From: an uncultured SAR86 cluster bacterium
GTDB taxonomy: Bacteria; Pseudomonadota; Gammaproteobacteria; Magnimaribacterales; D2472
NCBI GenBank assembly: GCA_902559885.1
Contig: CACEJU010000003.1
Location: 1 to 33,541, forward strand
Length of the DNA stretch: 33,541 nucleotides
Reading direction: 5' to 3'
Shown: positions 9,399-18,164 of the stretch, one piece after another
Layout: every line of letters starts with the position of its first letter
How positions within the stretch are numbered: the first letter of the stretch is position 1
Notes under the pieces: generated by a model
Told to the model about the DNA's origin: nothing
The model's input: only the letters and a program-made list of their open reading frames with translations
Database searches by the model: none
Made by a program: the position numbers and the translations under genes

Positions 9399-10655
9399 TC
9401 AATTATTTAAAGCAGATTTATTTTTTGAGGATTTGAGTAATTTAATTGGATCAGAATTACTAATTACAGAATTTTCATCAATAATGATCTTTTCAAGATT
9501 TTCGTCTGGTAATTCATACATTGGTTCCATTAATAATTCTTCCATTATTGATCTTAAACCTCTAGCACCAGTTTTTCTTTTAATAGCCTTTTTTGCAATT
9601 TCTATTAAAGCCTCATCTCTAAAAACAAGCTCAACATCATCAATCTCAAACAAATGTTTATACTGATTAACTAATGCATTCCTTGGCTCTTTTAGGATTC
9701 TTACTAATGCCTCTTCATCAAGTTCATGTAATGTAGAAATGACAGGAAGCCTTCCAACAAATTCAGGTATCAAGCCAAATTTAACTAAATCTTCAGGTTC
9801 AAGCTCATCTATATAATTTATAACATTGTTCTTTTCTGACTTACTTTCAACCTCAGCACCAAAACCAATGCCAGCTTTTGAGTTTCTTTGAGAAATTATT
9901 TTATCTAGACCAGAGAAAGCTCCTCCACATATAAATAAAATATTTGATGTATCAACTTGAATAAATTCTTGTTGAGGGTGTTTTCTTCCTCCTTGAGGTG
10001 GAATAGAGGCAACTGTTCCTTCGATAAGCTTTAATAAAGCCTGTTGAACCCCTTCTCCAGATACATCTCTAGTAATAGATGGGTTGTCAGACTTTCTAGC
10101 AATTTTATCAATTTCATCAATATAAACAATTCCAAGCTCGGCTCTCTCAGTATCATAATCAGCTTTTTGAAGTAACTTTTGGATTATATTTTCTACATCT
10201 TCACCAACATAACCCGCTTCAGTTAGGGTGGTTGCATCGGCAATAGTAAAAGGAACATTTAAAATTTTGGCAAGCGTTTGAGCCAAAAGAGTCTTGCCGC
10301 TCCCAGTTGGACCTAAAAGTAAAACATTACTCTTTTGCAATTCAACATCAGAGGATGACTTTTCATTTCTTAATCTTTTGTAGTGATTGTATACCGCAAC
10401 AGATAGGACTTTTTTAGCCTTATCTTGACCAATAACGTATTCATCAAGCTGTGAAAAAATTTCAGCTGGAGATAATAAATTTTCTAATGATGAATCTTCT
10501 TCCTGTGATTTTGTCTCTTCATCAATAATGTCATTGCACAAATCTACGCATTCATTACAAATATATACACTTGGTCCGGCTATAAGTTTTTTAACATCAT
10601 CTTGAACCTTCCCACAAAATGAACAATTTAACTTATCATTTGATTCATTTGACAT
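9399..10655 (-). CDS. clpX: ClpX, ATPase subunit of the ClpXP protease
   Basis: AAA+ unfoldase that recognises tagged substrates and threads them into ClpP. It has 418 residues, the normal length. The N-terminal zinc-binding domain has its four cysteines at positions 11, 14, 33 and 36 (CSFC and CNEC). Walker A is GPTGSGKT near residue 115 and Walker B is VYIDEIDK. The C-terminal small domain has [11 protein letters not shown]. The IGF-type loop that docks on ClpP is recognisable in [10 protein letters not shown]. The ATG at 10653-10655 lies inside the end of clpP (11-base overlap), indicating translational coupling. The order tig-clpP-clpX-lon is the standard one. Confidence 0.98.
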   Translation of the reverse strand: MSNESNDKLNCSFCGKVQDDVKKLIAGPSVYICNECVDLCNDIIDEETKSQEEDSSLENLLSPAEIFSQLDEYVIGQDKAKKVLSVAVYNHYKRLRNEKSSSDVELQKSNVLLLGPTGSGKTLLAQTLAKILNVPFTIADATTLTEAGYVGEDVENIIQKLLQKADYDTERAELGIVYIDEIDKIARKSDNPSITRDVSGEGVQQALLKLIEGTVASIPPQGGRKHPQQEFIQVDTSNILFICGGAFSGLDKIISQRNSKAGIGFGAEVESKSEKNNVINYIDELEPEDLVKFGLIPEFVGRLPVISTLHELDEEALVRILKEPRNALVNQYKHLFEIDDVELVFRDEALIEIAKKAIKRKTGARGLRSIMEELLMEPMYELPDENLEKIIIDENSVISNSDPIKLLKSSKNKSALNN

Positions 10656-11259
10656 CTTTTATATCTCTTTTATCAATAATTTTATCAACTAATCCGTATT
10701 TTACTGCCTCTTCTGCATTCAAAAAATTATCTCTATCAGTATCTTTTTCAATTTTCTTCACAGTTTGACCAGTATGTTTTGCAAGAATTTCATTAACAAT
10801 TTTTTTCATATAAAGAATTTCTTTTGCATGTATTTCAAAATCAGAGGCTTGCCCTTGAAATCCACCTAGGGGCTGATGAATCATTACCCTTGAATTAGGC
10901 AATGCAAATCTTTTACCTTTGTCGCCACCTGCAAGTAACAAGGCACCCATGCTTGCTGCTTGGCCGATACACATTGTTGATACTGATGATGAAATGAATT
11001 GCATGGTATCGTAAATAGCTAATCCAGCTGAAATGCTTCCGCCTGGCGAGTTTATATAAATAGATATATCTTTTTCTGGATTTTCGGATTCTAAAAACAA
11101 TAACTGTGCGACAACTAAATTTGAGATATGATCATCTATCGGTCCAGTTAAAAAAATTACTCTTTCTTTTAGTAACCTTGAATAAATGTCAAAAGACCTT
11201 TCACCTCTTGGTGTTTGTTCTATCACCATAGGTATTAATGCAGATTGAATGTTTTCCAT
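10645..11259 (-). CDS. clpP: ClpP, proteolytic subunit of the Clp protease
   Basis: Self-compartmentalised serine protease that forms a tetradecamer with ClpX (and ClpA where present). It has 204 residues. The catalytic triad is Ser103 (GQAASMGA), His128 (VMIHQPLGG) and Asp177 (DTDRDNF). The mature protein in E. coli begins at ALVPMVIEQT; here the equivalent [10 protein letters not shown] starts at residue 7, so the propeptide is only about six residues rather than fourteen. This supports the ATG at 11259. It begins two bases after the tig stop and overlaps clpX by 11 bases. No strong ribosome-binding site is visible, consistent with coupling to tig. Confidence 0.98.
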   Translation of the reverse strand: MENIQSALIPMVIEQTPRGERSFDIYSRLLKERVIFLTGPIDDHISNLVVAQLLFLESENPEKDISIYINSPGGSISAGLAIYDTMQFISSSVSTMCIGQAASMGALLLAGGDKGKRFALPNSRVMIHQPLGGFQGQASDFEIHAKEILYMKKIVNEILAKHTGQTVKKIEKDTDRDNFLNAEEAVKYGLVDKIIDKRDIKDVK

Positions 11260-11261
11260 AA

Positions 11262-12560
11262 TTATTTAATATTAGCTAGTTCTGAAAATTCTACCACCTT
11301 ATCTTTAGATTTAAGATCAATTTCTAATTTTTCAATAAGTAATTTTTCTAATGCTATCATCCTGAACTGATCTAACTGTTGTGGCTGGCTTTCAATCCAT
11401 CCTTTAAATTGATCTGCATCCTTATATTTTTTTGCTTCTTCATCAATCAAATTATCAAGGTCTTCTTTCTCAACCTTCAAATCATAATGTTTAACAAGCT
11501 CAGCGAATAATAAATCTAATTTAACTCTCTTCTCAGCATTCTCAATAAAATCTGAAGTTGGAAACAAATCATCTGGAGCTTCTTCAACTGAGCGGCCCAT
11601 TCTCATAAGAGCATCTTTTCTCATTAGATCAGCTTGCTCATTAATGGTTGCTTGGGGTGCCAGAAATTTATTCATCTCTAGTAAAGTTTTATAAATTGAT
11701 TCTTTTGTTAAATCTTTTTCTTGAAGCTCAACTTCTTTAGTCATTCGCTTATTGATTTCCTCTTTAAAACCATCTTCGGTTTCTGTCTTAATATCTAACT
11801 TTTCAAACAAGTCTTTATCAAGCTTAGCTGGCTCTTGTTTTTCAATTTTTGTTAAATTAATTTCAAATGTAGATGCTTTACCGGCAAGATCTTTTTTAAA
11901 GTAATCATCTGGAAATGTAGAATTAATTTCAAATTTAGAAATATCTTTTCCAATAATAGAATCTTCAAACCCTGGAATCATAGATTTACTTCCTAAAATA
12001 AGCTTAAAATCATTTGCAGAATTTCCTTCAAATTCTTCTCCTTCAATTTTACCTTTGAAGTCTATAGTTACTTGATCTCCGTCTTCGGCCACACCCTCTT
12101 TATCGGACCATGTACCATATCTTTTTTTAATGTCGTCAATAGCTTGATTAAGATCATCATCATTAACCTTAATTGAATACTTATCATAATTTTTCCATCT
12201 ACTAAATTTAATCTTTATATCAGGAAAAACTTCAAAAACCGCTGAATATGTTATAGGTTTAGAAGGATCTTCGTTTTCTATTGTAATTTTAGGTGAAGAA
12301 GCAGGACGTAATTTATTTTCAGTTAATGCCATTGGGTATGATTCTTGAATTAATTCATTTAATACATCTCCATGAACTGCGTTTCCATATTTTTGCTTGA
12401 GCACATCATTTGGGACTTTACCCTTTCTAAAGCCATCGAGTTTAGCCTTTGATTTTATGTTGTTAATTTTATTTTCAAACTTTAAATTGTAATCATCGAG
12501 AGGAATTATTACATTTAACTGCCTTTCTAAATCTTTTAATTTTTTTAACTTACTAGTCAT
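11262..12560 (-). CDS. tig: Trigger factor, ribosome-associated chaperone
   Basis: Binds the ribosome exit tunnel and shields nascent chains; it also has prolyl-isomerase activity. It has 432 residues, identical in length to E. coli Tig. The N-terminal ribosome-binding signature is GFRKGKVP (near residue 41). The central FKBP-type domain includes [20 protein letters not shown] and [12 protein letters not shown], and a long helical C-terminal chaperone domain follows. An AAAGG ribosome-binding site sits just before the ATG. The mature 3' end of tRNA-His is only 16 bases upstream on the same strand, so tig is very likely transcribed from the tRNA-His promoter and released by tRNA processing. 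Confidence 0.97.
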   Translation of the reverse strand: MTSKLKKLKDLERQLNVIIPLDDYNLKFENKINNIKSKAKLDGFRKGKVPNDVLKQKYGNAVHGDVLNELIQESYPMALTENKLRPASSPKITIENEDPSKPITYSAVFEVFPDIKIKFSRWKNYDKYSIKVNDDDLNQAIDDIKKRYGTWSDKEGVAEDGDQVTIDFKGKIEGEEFEGNSANDFKLILGSKSMIPGFEDSIIGKDISKFEINSTFPDDYFKKDLAGKASTFEINLTKIEKQEPAKLDKDLFEKLDIKTETEDGFKEEINKRMTKEVELQEKDLTKESIYKTLLEMNKFLAPQATINEQADLMRKDALMRMGRSVEEAPDDLFPTSDFIENAEKRVKLDLLFAELVKHYDLKVEKEDLDNLIDEEAKKYKDADQFKGWIESQPQQLDQFRMIALEKLLIEKLEIDLKSKDKVVEFSELANIK

Positions 12561-12576
12561 ATATACCTTTATTTAT

Positions 12577-12654
12577 TGGGGCGAGCGATGGGTTTCGAAC
12601 CCACGACCTCCGGAGCCACAATCCAGCGCTCTAACCAACTGAGCTACGCCCGCC
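12577..12654 (-). tRNA. tRNA-His (GUG)
   Basis: A complete cloverleaf on the minus strand with encoded CCA. The seven-pair acceptor stem (one G-U) is preceded by the extra G at -1 opposite C73 that marks histidine tRNAs. The anticodon loop TTGTGGC gives GUG, between CTGGA and TCCGG stems; the T loop is TTCGAAA. It stands 16 bases before tig and close to the divergent promoter of the glutamate dehydrogenase gene. Confidence 0.98.
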
Positions 12655-12661
12655 AAGAAAC

Positions 12662-12691
12662 GTGACATTATAGAATAAAAATTAATATAAT
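12662..12691 (+). promoter_or_regulatory. Probable sigma70 promoter of the glutamate dehydrogenase gene
   Basis: GTGACA (12662-12667, five of six to the -35 consensus), an 18-base spacer, and a perfect TATAAT (12686-12691). Transcription would start near 12698, giving an untranslated leader of only about 15 bases that holds the AGGGGG ribosome-binding site at 12699-12704. The -35 and spacer overlap the -10 box of the opposing tRNA-His promoter. Confidence 0.6.
12667..12672 (-). promoter_or_regulatory. -10 box for the tRNA-His/tig transcript
   Basis: A perfect TATAAT on the minus strand lies 12 bases before the tRNA-His 5' end. The best -35 candidate (TAGATT, 16 bases upstream) is weak. The position is right for a tRNA promoter. 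It overlaps the promoter of the divergent dehydrogenase gene. Confidence 0.6.
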
Positions 12692-12712
12692 CTATTTTAG
12701 GGGGAATAAATT

Positions 12713-14107
12713 TTGATAAATTTTTTAGAAGATACTAATAGATTTGTTGAGAAAGCACTTAAGTATTCTGATATAAGTCCGGGTTTAGCAAAGAAAATTG
12801 TTGTATGTAATTCAACCTATACAGTTAGATTTGGAGTAAGACTGAGAGGTGAAATTCATACCTTTGAAGGATGGAGATCTGTTCATTCAGAGCATATGGA
12901 ACCTGCAAAGGGTGGAATACGATATGACATGGCAACAAACGCTGATGAGGTAGAAGCTCTAGCAGCATTAATGACTTATAAAAGTGCGATTATAAATGTA
13001 CCTTTTGGAGGCTCAAAGGGTGGCCTAAAAATAAACCCAAAAGATTGGACAAGAAATGAAATTGAAAAAATTACAAGACGATTTGCTCAGGAGTTAATTA
13101 AAAGAGATCTAATTAGTCCGTCACAGAATGTTCCAGCTCCAGATATAGGTACTTCATCACTAGAGATGGCATGGATTGCAGATGAGTACAGAAAGATTAA
13201 TCCTACAGATATAAATGCTGTGGCTTGTGTTACAGGAAAACCTATTAATAAGAATGGCTTAATAGGCAGAGAAGAAGCAACTGGTAGAGGTATACAATTT
13301 ATTGTAAGAGAGTTTTTCAGAAATGAGGATCTATATTCAAAACTTCAACTCGATAAAAATTTAAATAATAAAACTATGATAGTTCAAGGAATTGGTAATG
13401 TTGGCTATCATCTTGCTAAATTTCTAACAACCGAAGATAAAGTAAAACTAGTTGGAATAGCAGAATACAACGGCGGAATAATTTCAAAAGATGGTATTGA
13501 TATCGAAAAAGCGAAAAAATTTTTTGATAAAAAAGGAACTTTGAATGGCTTTCCAAATTCTAAATACATAAAAGATGGATCCTTAATTCTAAATAAAGAA
13601 TGTGACATATTGATACCGGCTGCAAGAGAGGGAGTTATAACTAAATCTAATGCGAACTTAATTAAAGCAAAATTGATTGTTGAGGCTGCTAATGGGCCAA
13701 TTACTTATAAAGCAGATTCAATTTTAAAAAGAAAAAATATATTTATTATTCCTGATGTTTTAGCAAATGCGGGTGGTGTTGCAGTAAGCTATTTTGAGTG
13801 GGTAAAAAATATTCGACATATTAGATTTGGCAGATTGGAAAAAAGAAAAAATATTCTCCAATTCAATCAACTAATTGAAGCAATTGAATCCATGACTGGT
13901 AAAGAAATGCACAAAAAATACAAGCAAGATTTCCATGAAGGTATTAATGAGATAGATTTAGTGAGATCGGGCTTAGATGACATGATGATTGATGGTTTTC
14001 AACAAGTTAAAGATGTAGCAATCAATAATAAATTAGATTTTAGAACTGCTGCTTTTAAGCTTGCTATTGATAAAATTGCTATGACATACGATTACATAGG
14101 GCTTTAA
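12713..14107 (+). CDS. gdhA: Glu/Leu/Phe/Val dehydrogenase, probably glutamate dehydrogenase
   Basis: Interconverts glutamate and 2-oxoglutarate plus ammonium using NAD(P). It has 464 residues, in the range of hexameric glutamate dehydrogenases and longer than leucine dehydrogenases (about 360). The catalytic lysine lies in VPFGGSKGGLKINP, the neighbouring signature is PAPDIGTSSLEM, and the dinucleotide-binding loop is QGIGNVGYHLAK. The start is TTG: an in-frame stop lies two codons upstream (12707-12709), the next in-frame ATG is within the conserved EHMEPAKGG region, and AGGGGG sits 8 bases before the TTG. The gene is divergent from tRNA-His and convergent with the GST-like gene, sharing a TTAA that forms both stops. 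Cofactor and exact substrate remain inferred. Confidence 0.88.
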   Translation: MINFLEDTNRFVEKALKYSDISPGLAKKIVVCNSTYTVRFGVRLRGEIHTFEGWRSVHSEHMEPAKGGIRYDMATNADEVEALAALMTYKSAIINVPFGGSKGGLKINPKDWTRNEIEKITRRFAQELIKRDLISPSQNVPAPDIGTSSLEMAWIADEYRKINPTDINAVACVTGKPINKNGLIGREEATGRGIQFIVREFFRNEDLYSKLQLDKNLNNKTMIVQGIGNVGYHLAKFLTTEDKVKLVGIAEYNGGIISKDGIDIEKAKKFFDKKGTLNGFPNSKYIKDGSLILNKECDILIPAAREGVITKSNANLIKAKLIVEAANGPITYKADSILKRKNIFIIPDVLANAGGVAVSYFEWVKNIRHIRFGRLEKRKNILQFNQLIEAIESMTGKEMHKKYKQDFHEGINEIDLVRSGLDDMMIDGFQQVKDVAINNKLDFRTAAFKLAIDKIAMTYDYIGL

Positions 14108-14742
14108 GAAGGAAAAATAGTTTCTTTATCCCCTTCTTTCCATTGTGGATATTTCTTCATTGCTATTTGAAATACCTCCCATTCTAAAAAATACTTTAAA
14201 GTTTTATTAATTTTTTTAAATTTCTCATTATTATCAAACCATTCTTCATTTGCGATTCTAAATTGTCTTATAAATGGCAATATACAAACATCAAGCTTCG
14301 AAACAGTTGATCCAAGTAGCCATGGATTTGAAATTATCTTTTCTTCTAAATTGTTTAGAATTTCAGCGCATTTGTTTCTATGAAATAATTCTTCATCTTT
14401 GTTGTATCTTGTAGAGTACTTGTACCTATCTAGATGAAATTTAAACTCATTATCAAAGAGCTTTATCATCTCCTCAATAAAATTATCATATTCATTTGGC
14501 CCAAAAAAATTATTTCTCGAAATCAACCAATTAATAATATCTATACTCTCATCGATTACAGCTCCATTATTTTTAATTAAAACAGGTACTGTGCCTTTAG
14601 GTGAAGCATTAAGCATTGATTCTGGTTTATCTTTAAGCAATACTTCTCTAAGCTCGCACTTAGTTTTAGATAGTATTAAAGATATTCTGGTTCTGATGGC
14701 ATATGGACATCTTTTAAATGAGTATAAAACAGGATAATCCAT
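14104..14742 (-). CDS. Glutathione S-transferase family protein
   Basis: A 212-residue protein with an N-terminal thioredoxin-like GST domain: LYSFKRCPYAIRTRISL places a CPYA motif at residues 12-15, followed by SPKGTVPVLI, where the cis-proline binds glutathione, and a conserved ESxxI pattern (IDESIDIINWL). The rest is the helical C-terminal GST domain. The cysteine at the active site suggests thiol transfer (omega- or glutaredoxin-2-like) rather than classic conjugation; the substrate is unknown. Its ATG overlaps the trhO stop by one base (TAATG), so the two are co-translated. Confidence 0.8.
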   Translation of the reverse strand: MDYPVLYSFKRCPYAIRTRISLILSKTKCELREVLLKDKPESMLNASPKGTVPVLIKNNGAVIDESIDIINWLISRNNFFGPNEYDNFIEEMIKLFDNEFKFHLDRYKYSTRYNKDEELFHRNKCAEILNNLEEKIISNPWLLGSTVSKLDVCILPFIRQFRIANEEWFDNNEKFKKINKTLKYFLEWEVFQIAMKKYPQWKEGDKETIFPS

Positions 14743-15668
14743 TAAGTAGCTTTCTGTCTCTGTCCTATATGTTTCTGATTTCTTGATTTTGCAAGATCAA
14801 CTTGCTTTTGTCTGCTCTTATATCTAGATTTTTGCTCATCGGTTTTTACATGGAAACAATTAGGGCATGAAACACCTCTTTCATACTCAGTAGACTGCTT
14901 ATCATAATCTGTTATCGGCATTCTACATCCATGACACATATCATAAGAACCTTCGCTAAGATCATGTTTAACTGCAACCCTGTCATCAAATACAAAACAT
15001 TCACCATTCCATAAACTTCTTGAATGATCAATCTCTTCAAAGTATTTTAAAATCCCACCTTTTAAATGGTATACATTCTCAAAGCCTGAAGATTTCATGT
15101 AAGCAGATGCCTTTTCACATCTTATTCCGCCAGTGCAGTACATTGCTACTTTCATTGATTTCTTTTTTTCTTCTGACACGTCTAAATCAGATACCCATTT
15201 AGGAAACTCTCTAAAGGTTTTTGTTTCTGGGTTAATTGCATTTTTAAAAGACCCAATTGAAACCTCATAGTCATTTCTTGTATCAACCAATAGAACATCT
15301 TTATCAGATATTAAGTCATTCCAGTCTTTAGGATCGACATATGTACCAGAGTTGATATTTGGATTTACACTAGTGTCTCCAATCGTAACTATTTCTTTTT
15401 TTAATTTTATTTTTAAGCGAACAAAAGGATTTTTGTCTGAGTATGAATATTTGATATCAAGATCTTTAAAGCCTGCAATTTTTTTTAAAAAAATAATAAC
15501 ATTATCAATATTATTTTCTTTACCAGAGATAGTTCCATTCAAACCCTCCTCGCCAACAAGAATAGTTCCATAAATATTATTTGTTGAAAGAAAAGTTTTT
15601 ATATCAATACTTAGGGCTTGCGGATCAGCAATTTGAGAGAATTTGTATAAGGCTGCAACTTTAATCAT
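14742..15668 (-). CDS. trhO: tRNA uridine 5-hydroxylase TrhO (rhodanese family, YceA)
   Basis: Oxygen-dependent hydroxylation of uridine 34 in tRNAs, giving ho5U, the first step toward cmo5U. The 308-residue protein has an N-terminal acylphosphatase-like region (GTILVGEEGLNGTISG), a rhodanese domain with LLVDTRNDYE and the catalytic Cys178 in MYCTGGIRCEKA, and a C-terminal cysteine-rich zinc-like segment (CHGC and CPNC). I chose ATG 15668: a longer reading frame runs to 15722 but its first residues lie inside tRNA-Arg, and conserved sequence begins at MIKVAALYKF. The ribosome-binding site is weak. It begins 19 bases after tRNA-Arg and behind tRNA-Pro(UGG), a predicted substrate. Confidence 0.92.
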   Translation of the reverse strand: MIKVAALYKFSQIADPQALSIDIKTFLSTNNIYGTILVGEEGLNGTISGKENNIDNVIIFLKKIAGFKDLDIKYSYSDKNPFVRLKIKLKKEIVTIGDTSVNPNINSGTYVDPKDWNDLISDKDVLLVDTRNDYEVSIGSFKNAINPETKTFREFPKWVSDLDVSEEKKKSMKVAMYCTGGIRCEKASAYMKSSGFENVYHLKGGILKYFEEIDHSRSLWNGECFVFDDRVAVKHDLSEGSYDMCHGCRMPITDYDKQSTEYERGVSCPNCFHVKTDEQKSRYKSRQKQVDLAKSRNQKHIGQRQKAT

Positions 15669-15687
15669 AGCTTTATTATATAAAAAA

Positions 15688-15764
<77 letters not shown>

Positions 15765-15841
15765 TGGTCGGGGTAGTAAGATTCGAACTTACGACCACTC
15801 GCTCCCAAAGCGAGTGCGCTACCAGACTGCGCTATACCCCG
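15765..15841 (-). tRNA. tRNA-Pro (UGG)
   Basis: A full cloverleaf on the minus strand with encoded CCA. The 5' strand of the acceptor stem is CGGGGTA, the anticodon loop TTTGGGA gives UGG between CTCGC and GCGAG, and the T loop is TTCGAAT. Proline tRNAs with UGG normally carry a cmo5U-type base at position 34, which needs TrhO, encoded downstream in the same unit. It is the first gene of the tRNA-Pro/tRNA-Arg/trhO/GST unit. Confidence 0.98.
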
Positions 15842-15850
15842 TCGGTGCAA

Positions 15851-15879
15851 ATATTAAAGTTTCTTGTAAAAATAAGCAA
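15851..15879 (-). promoter_or_regulatory. Possible promoter of the tRNA-Pro/tRNA-Arg/trhO unit
   Basis: On the minus strand, TTGCTT (15874-15879) is followed after 17 bases by TAATAT (15851-15856). The -10 ends 9 bases from the tRNA-Pro 5' end. The hexamers match the consensus only partly (three and four of six), but spacing and position suit a tRNA promoter. Confidence 0.4.
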
Positions 15880-15920
15880 TCTTAATAGGCATAATAATTT
15901 AACAATGAGATAATTAGCGT

Positions 15921-16751
15921 ATGAAAGCAACTATCTTAAATGGAAAATCATTAGCAATTAAGACTGAAGAACATATTAAAGAAGAGGTGAATAAACTAAA
16001 AACTCACAATGTTGTTCCTCAGTTAGCAACTATATTAGTTGGTCATGATCCTGCATCAGAAACCTATGTCAAAATGAAACAAAACACCTGTAATAGAGTT
16101 GGCATGAAATCAATGGCAATTGAATTACCAGAATCAACCTCTACTGAAGAATTGCTTAATGTAATTCAAAAATTAAATGAAGATGATATGGTCCATGGAA
16201 TATTGTTACAGCATCCAGTACCAAAACAAATAGATGAAAGAAAATGCTTTGACAAGATCGATATTAAAAAAGATGTTGATGGAGTTACCTGTCTTGGTTA
16301 CGGAAAAATGTCAATGGGAGAGTCTGCTTTTGGCTCATGTACACCTGCAGGAATAATAAGGTTAATAAAACACTATGAACTAAATATAGAAGGCTTAAAT
16401 GCTGTTGTTGTTGGAAGAAGCCCAATTTTAGGAAAGCCAATGGCAATGATGCTTTTAAATATGAACGCAACGGTTACTATATGCCACTCTAGAACTAATG
16501 ATTTAGAAAATATTATTAATAAAGCAGATCTAGTTGTTGGAGCTGTTGGAATTCCTAAATTTATTAAAAAATCGTGGATTAAAAAAGGTGCAATAGTTAT
16601 AGATGCTGGATATCATCCTGAAAAATGTGGTGATATCGATCTTGAAGGAATAGATGATATTGCTTCAGCTTATACTCCTGTTCCAGGAGGTGTTGGTCCA
16701 ATGACAATAAATACTTTGATCTTGCAAACGCTTGAGGCAGCAAAAAAATAA
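15921..16751 (+). CDS. folD: Bifunctional methylenetetrahydrofolate dehydrogenase/cyclohydrolase FolD
   Basis: Converts 5,10-methylene-THF to 10-formyl-THF in two steps, supplying one-carbon units. It has 276 residues (E. coli 288). The substrate-binding lysine is in [38 protein letters not shown] (NADP loop) and [14 protein letters not shown] are all present. A GAGA ribosome-binding site lies about ten bases before the ATG. The gene is divergent from tRNA-Pro across a 79-base gap and its stop abuts that of the DUF4389 gene. The product 10-formyl-THF feeds PurN, which is encoded elsewhere in this window. Confidence 0.97.
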   Translation: MKATILNGKSLAIKTEEHIKEEVNKLKTHNVVPQLATILVGHDPASETYVKMKQNTCNRVGMKSMAIELPESTSTEELLNVIQKLNEDDMVHGILLQHPVPKQIDERKCFDKIDIKKDVDGVTCLGYGKMSMGESAFGSCTPAGIIRLIKHYELNIEGLNAVVVGRSPILGKPMAMMLLNMNATVTICHSRTNDLENIINKADLVVGAVGIPKFIKKSWIKKGAIVIDAGYHPEKCGDIDLEGIDDIASAYTPVPGGVGPMTINTLILQTLEAAKK

Positions 16752-17138
16752 TTAGTCTTTGATTTCAGTAGTATCAGATTCATCATCTACTGATACAACT
16801 TCTTCTACTTCTGCTTCCTCAGCTTCAACCACATCATCTTCATCATTTCCTTTGTTATCTGGAGATTCTTCATCTTCATTTTTAAAAGGAAAAGGTTTTT
16901 CATCTGTACCAAATAGCAAAAATCTTAATGTATCACTAAAAAACTCTACCATTGATGAGTTGAACTTCTGAATTGATGTATTAGGTTTAGAGGTTATAAG
17001 AAAAAATAAAAATTGTATAAAAGCTAGACCAATATATATTGGCAAAAGCAAATTTAGAACAAATGCATAACCAAACATAAATATAAATCTGGCCCACTTG
17101 CTTGGTTTTAAAATTTCATCTTTATTAATTTCAGTCAT
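16752..17138 (-). CDS. DUF4389 membrane protein with a very acidic tail
   Basis: A 128-residue protein of unknown function. After a short N-terminus there are two hydrophobic stretches (about residues 18-50: FIFMFGYAFVLNLLLPIYIGL and AFIQFLFFLI), then SSMVEFFSDTLRFLLFGTDEKPFPF, a pattern I recognise from DUF4389 proteins. The last 45 residues are almost entirely Asp, Glu, Ser and Val with one lysine near the end. I chose ATG 17138, with AAGGA eight bases upstream, over a TTG seven codons earlier that would overlap gpsA by 17 bases. It follows gpsA closely and is convergent with folD. Confidence 0.75.
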   Translation of the reverse strand: MTEINKDEILKPSKWARFIFMFGYAFVLNLLLPIYIGLAFIQFLFFLITSKPNTSIQKFNSSMVEFFSDTLRFLLFGTDEKPFPFKNEDEESPDNKGNDEDDVVEAEEAEVEEVVSVDDESDTTEIKD

Positions 17139-17142
17139 ATTT

Positions 17143-18162
17143 TTATTCCTTATATGCAAATTCTACATCAATCTCAGATGGATTTTTAACTAAATCCGAT
17201 ATTAATGATGAAACATCTTCATTTTTATAAATAATATTGAATAAAGAGTCGACTAATGGCATTTTTATCTTTAATCTATCTGATTCTTGCTTCACGACTT
17301 CAAGCGTTCTAATTCCTTCAGCTACTTGTCCAACAGCATTTTTAGCATCATTTAAACTCATTCCCTTTCCAAGATTAAATCCTAATTGAAAGTTTCTTGA
17401 AAGGTTTGATGTGCATGTTGCTACCAAATCGCCCATACCAGCTAGACCTAAAAAAGTTACAGGGTTAGCACCTTTTGCAACTGCAAATCTACTCATCTCT
17501 GCCATACTTCTTGTTAATATTAAACCCAATCCATTTTCACCAACATCAATAGCTTCAGCCATGCCACATACAATTGCGTATATATTTTTTAAAGCTCCAG
17601 CTAACTCAACACCTTCAATATCATTACTGGAATAAACTTTAAATGTATTAGATGAAAAAGCCTCTTTTGATAAATTGATTAATTCAGATGATTTGCTTGC
17701 TATCACAGTACCTGCGGCTTTATTTTCAGCTATCTCTCTAGCTAAATTGGGCCCACTTAGCACTCCTATGGACGAGGTACTATCTAAATTTAATTTAATA
17801 ATATCAGTCATAGTTCTGAAAGGTTCTGGCTTAATACCTTTTGTGCAGGAAACCACATGCATATTGGGTTCTATATATGGCCTAATTCTTTGAACAATAG
17901 TTTCAAAAATAATACTTGGTGTTGCTATGAAGATAATAGATGATTCAGATACAACGTCTTGCAAATTATCTGAGGCAAAAATATTTTCAGACAATTGTAA
18001 TTCAGGATGATATGAGGTATTTGCACCCTCTGAATTAATTCTTAAAGCTTGATCAGCGTCTCTGACCCATAAAGATACATTATAACCATTTGAAGCCGCA
18101 AGATTTGCTAAAACAGTTCCAAAGCTGCCACCGCCTAAAACTGAAATTTTTAATGAACTCAT
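17143..18162 (-). CDS. gpsA: Glycerol-3-phosphate dehydrogenase [NAD(P)+]
   Basis: Reduces dihydroxyacetone phosphate to sn-glycerol-3-phosphate, the backbone of membrane phospholipids. It has 339 residues, the same as E. coli GpsA. The N-terminal Rossmann loop is VLGGGSFGTVLA; FIATPS, SCTKGIKPE, LSGPNLAREI, GVELAGALKNIYAI (catalytic lysine) and GLAGMGDLVATCTS complete the family signature. It starts two bases after the htpG stop, with no clear ribosome-binding site, so it is probably co-transcribed with htpG. The CDP-alcohol phosphatidyltransferase at 27739-28287 would use its product if it is PgsA. Confidence 0.97.
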   Translation of the reverse strand: MSSLKISVLGGGSFGTVLANLAASNGYNVSLWVRDADQALRINSEGANTSYHPELQLSENIFASDNLQDVVSESSIIFIATPSIIFETIVQRIRPYIEPNMHVVSCTKGIKPEPFRTMTDIIKLNLDSTSSIGVLSGPNLAREIAENKAAGTVIASKSSELINLSKEAFSSNTFKVYSSNDIEGVELAGALKNIYAIVCGMAEAIDVGENGLGLILTRSMAEMSRFAVAKGANPVTFLGLAGMGDLVATCTSNLSRNFQLGFNLGKGMSLNDAKNAVGQVAEGIRTLEVVKQESDRLKIKMPLVDSLFNIIYKNEDVSSLISDLVKNPSEIDVEFAYKE

Positions 18163-18164
18163 AA

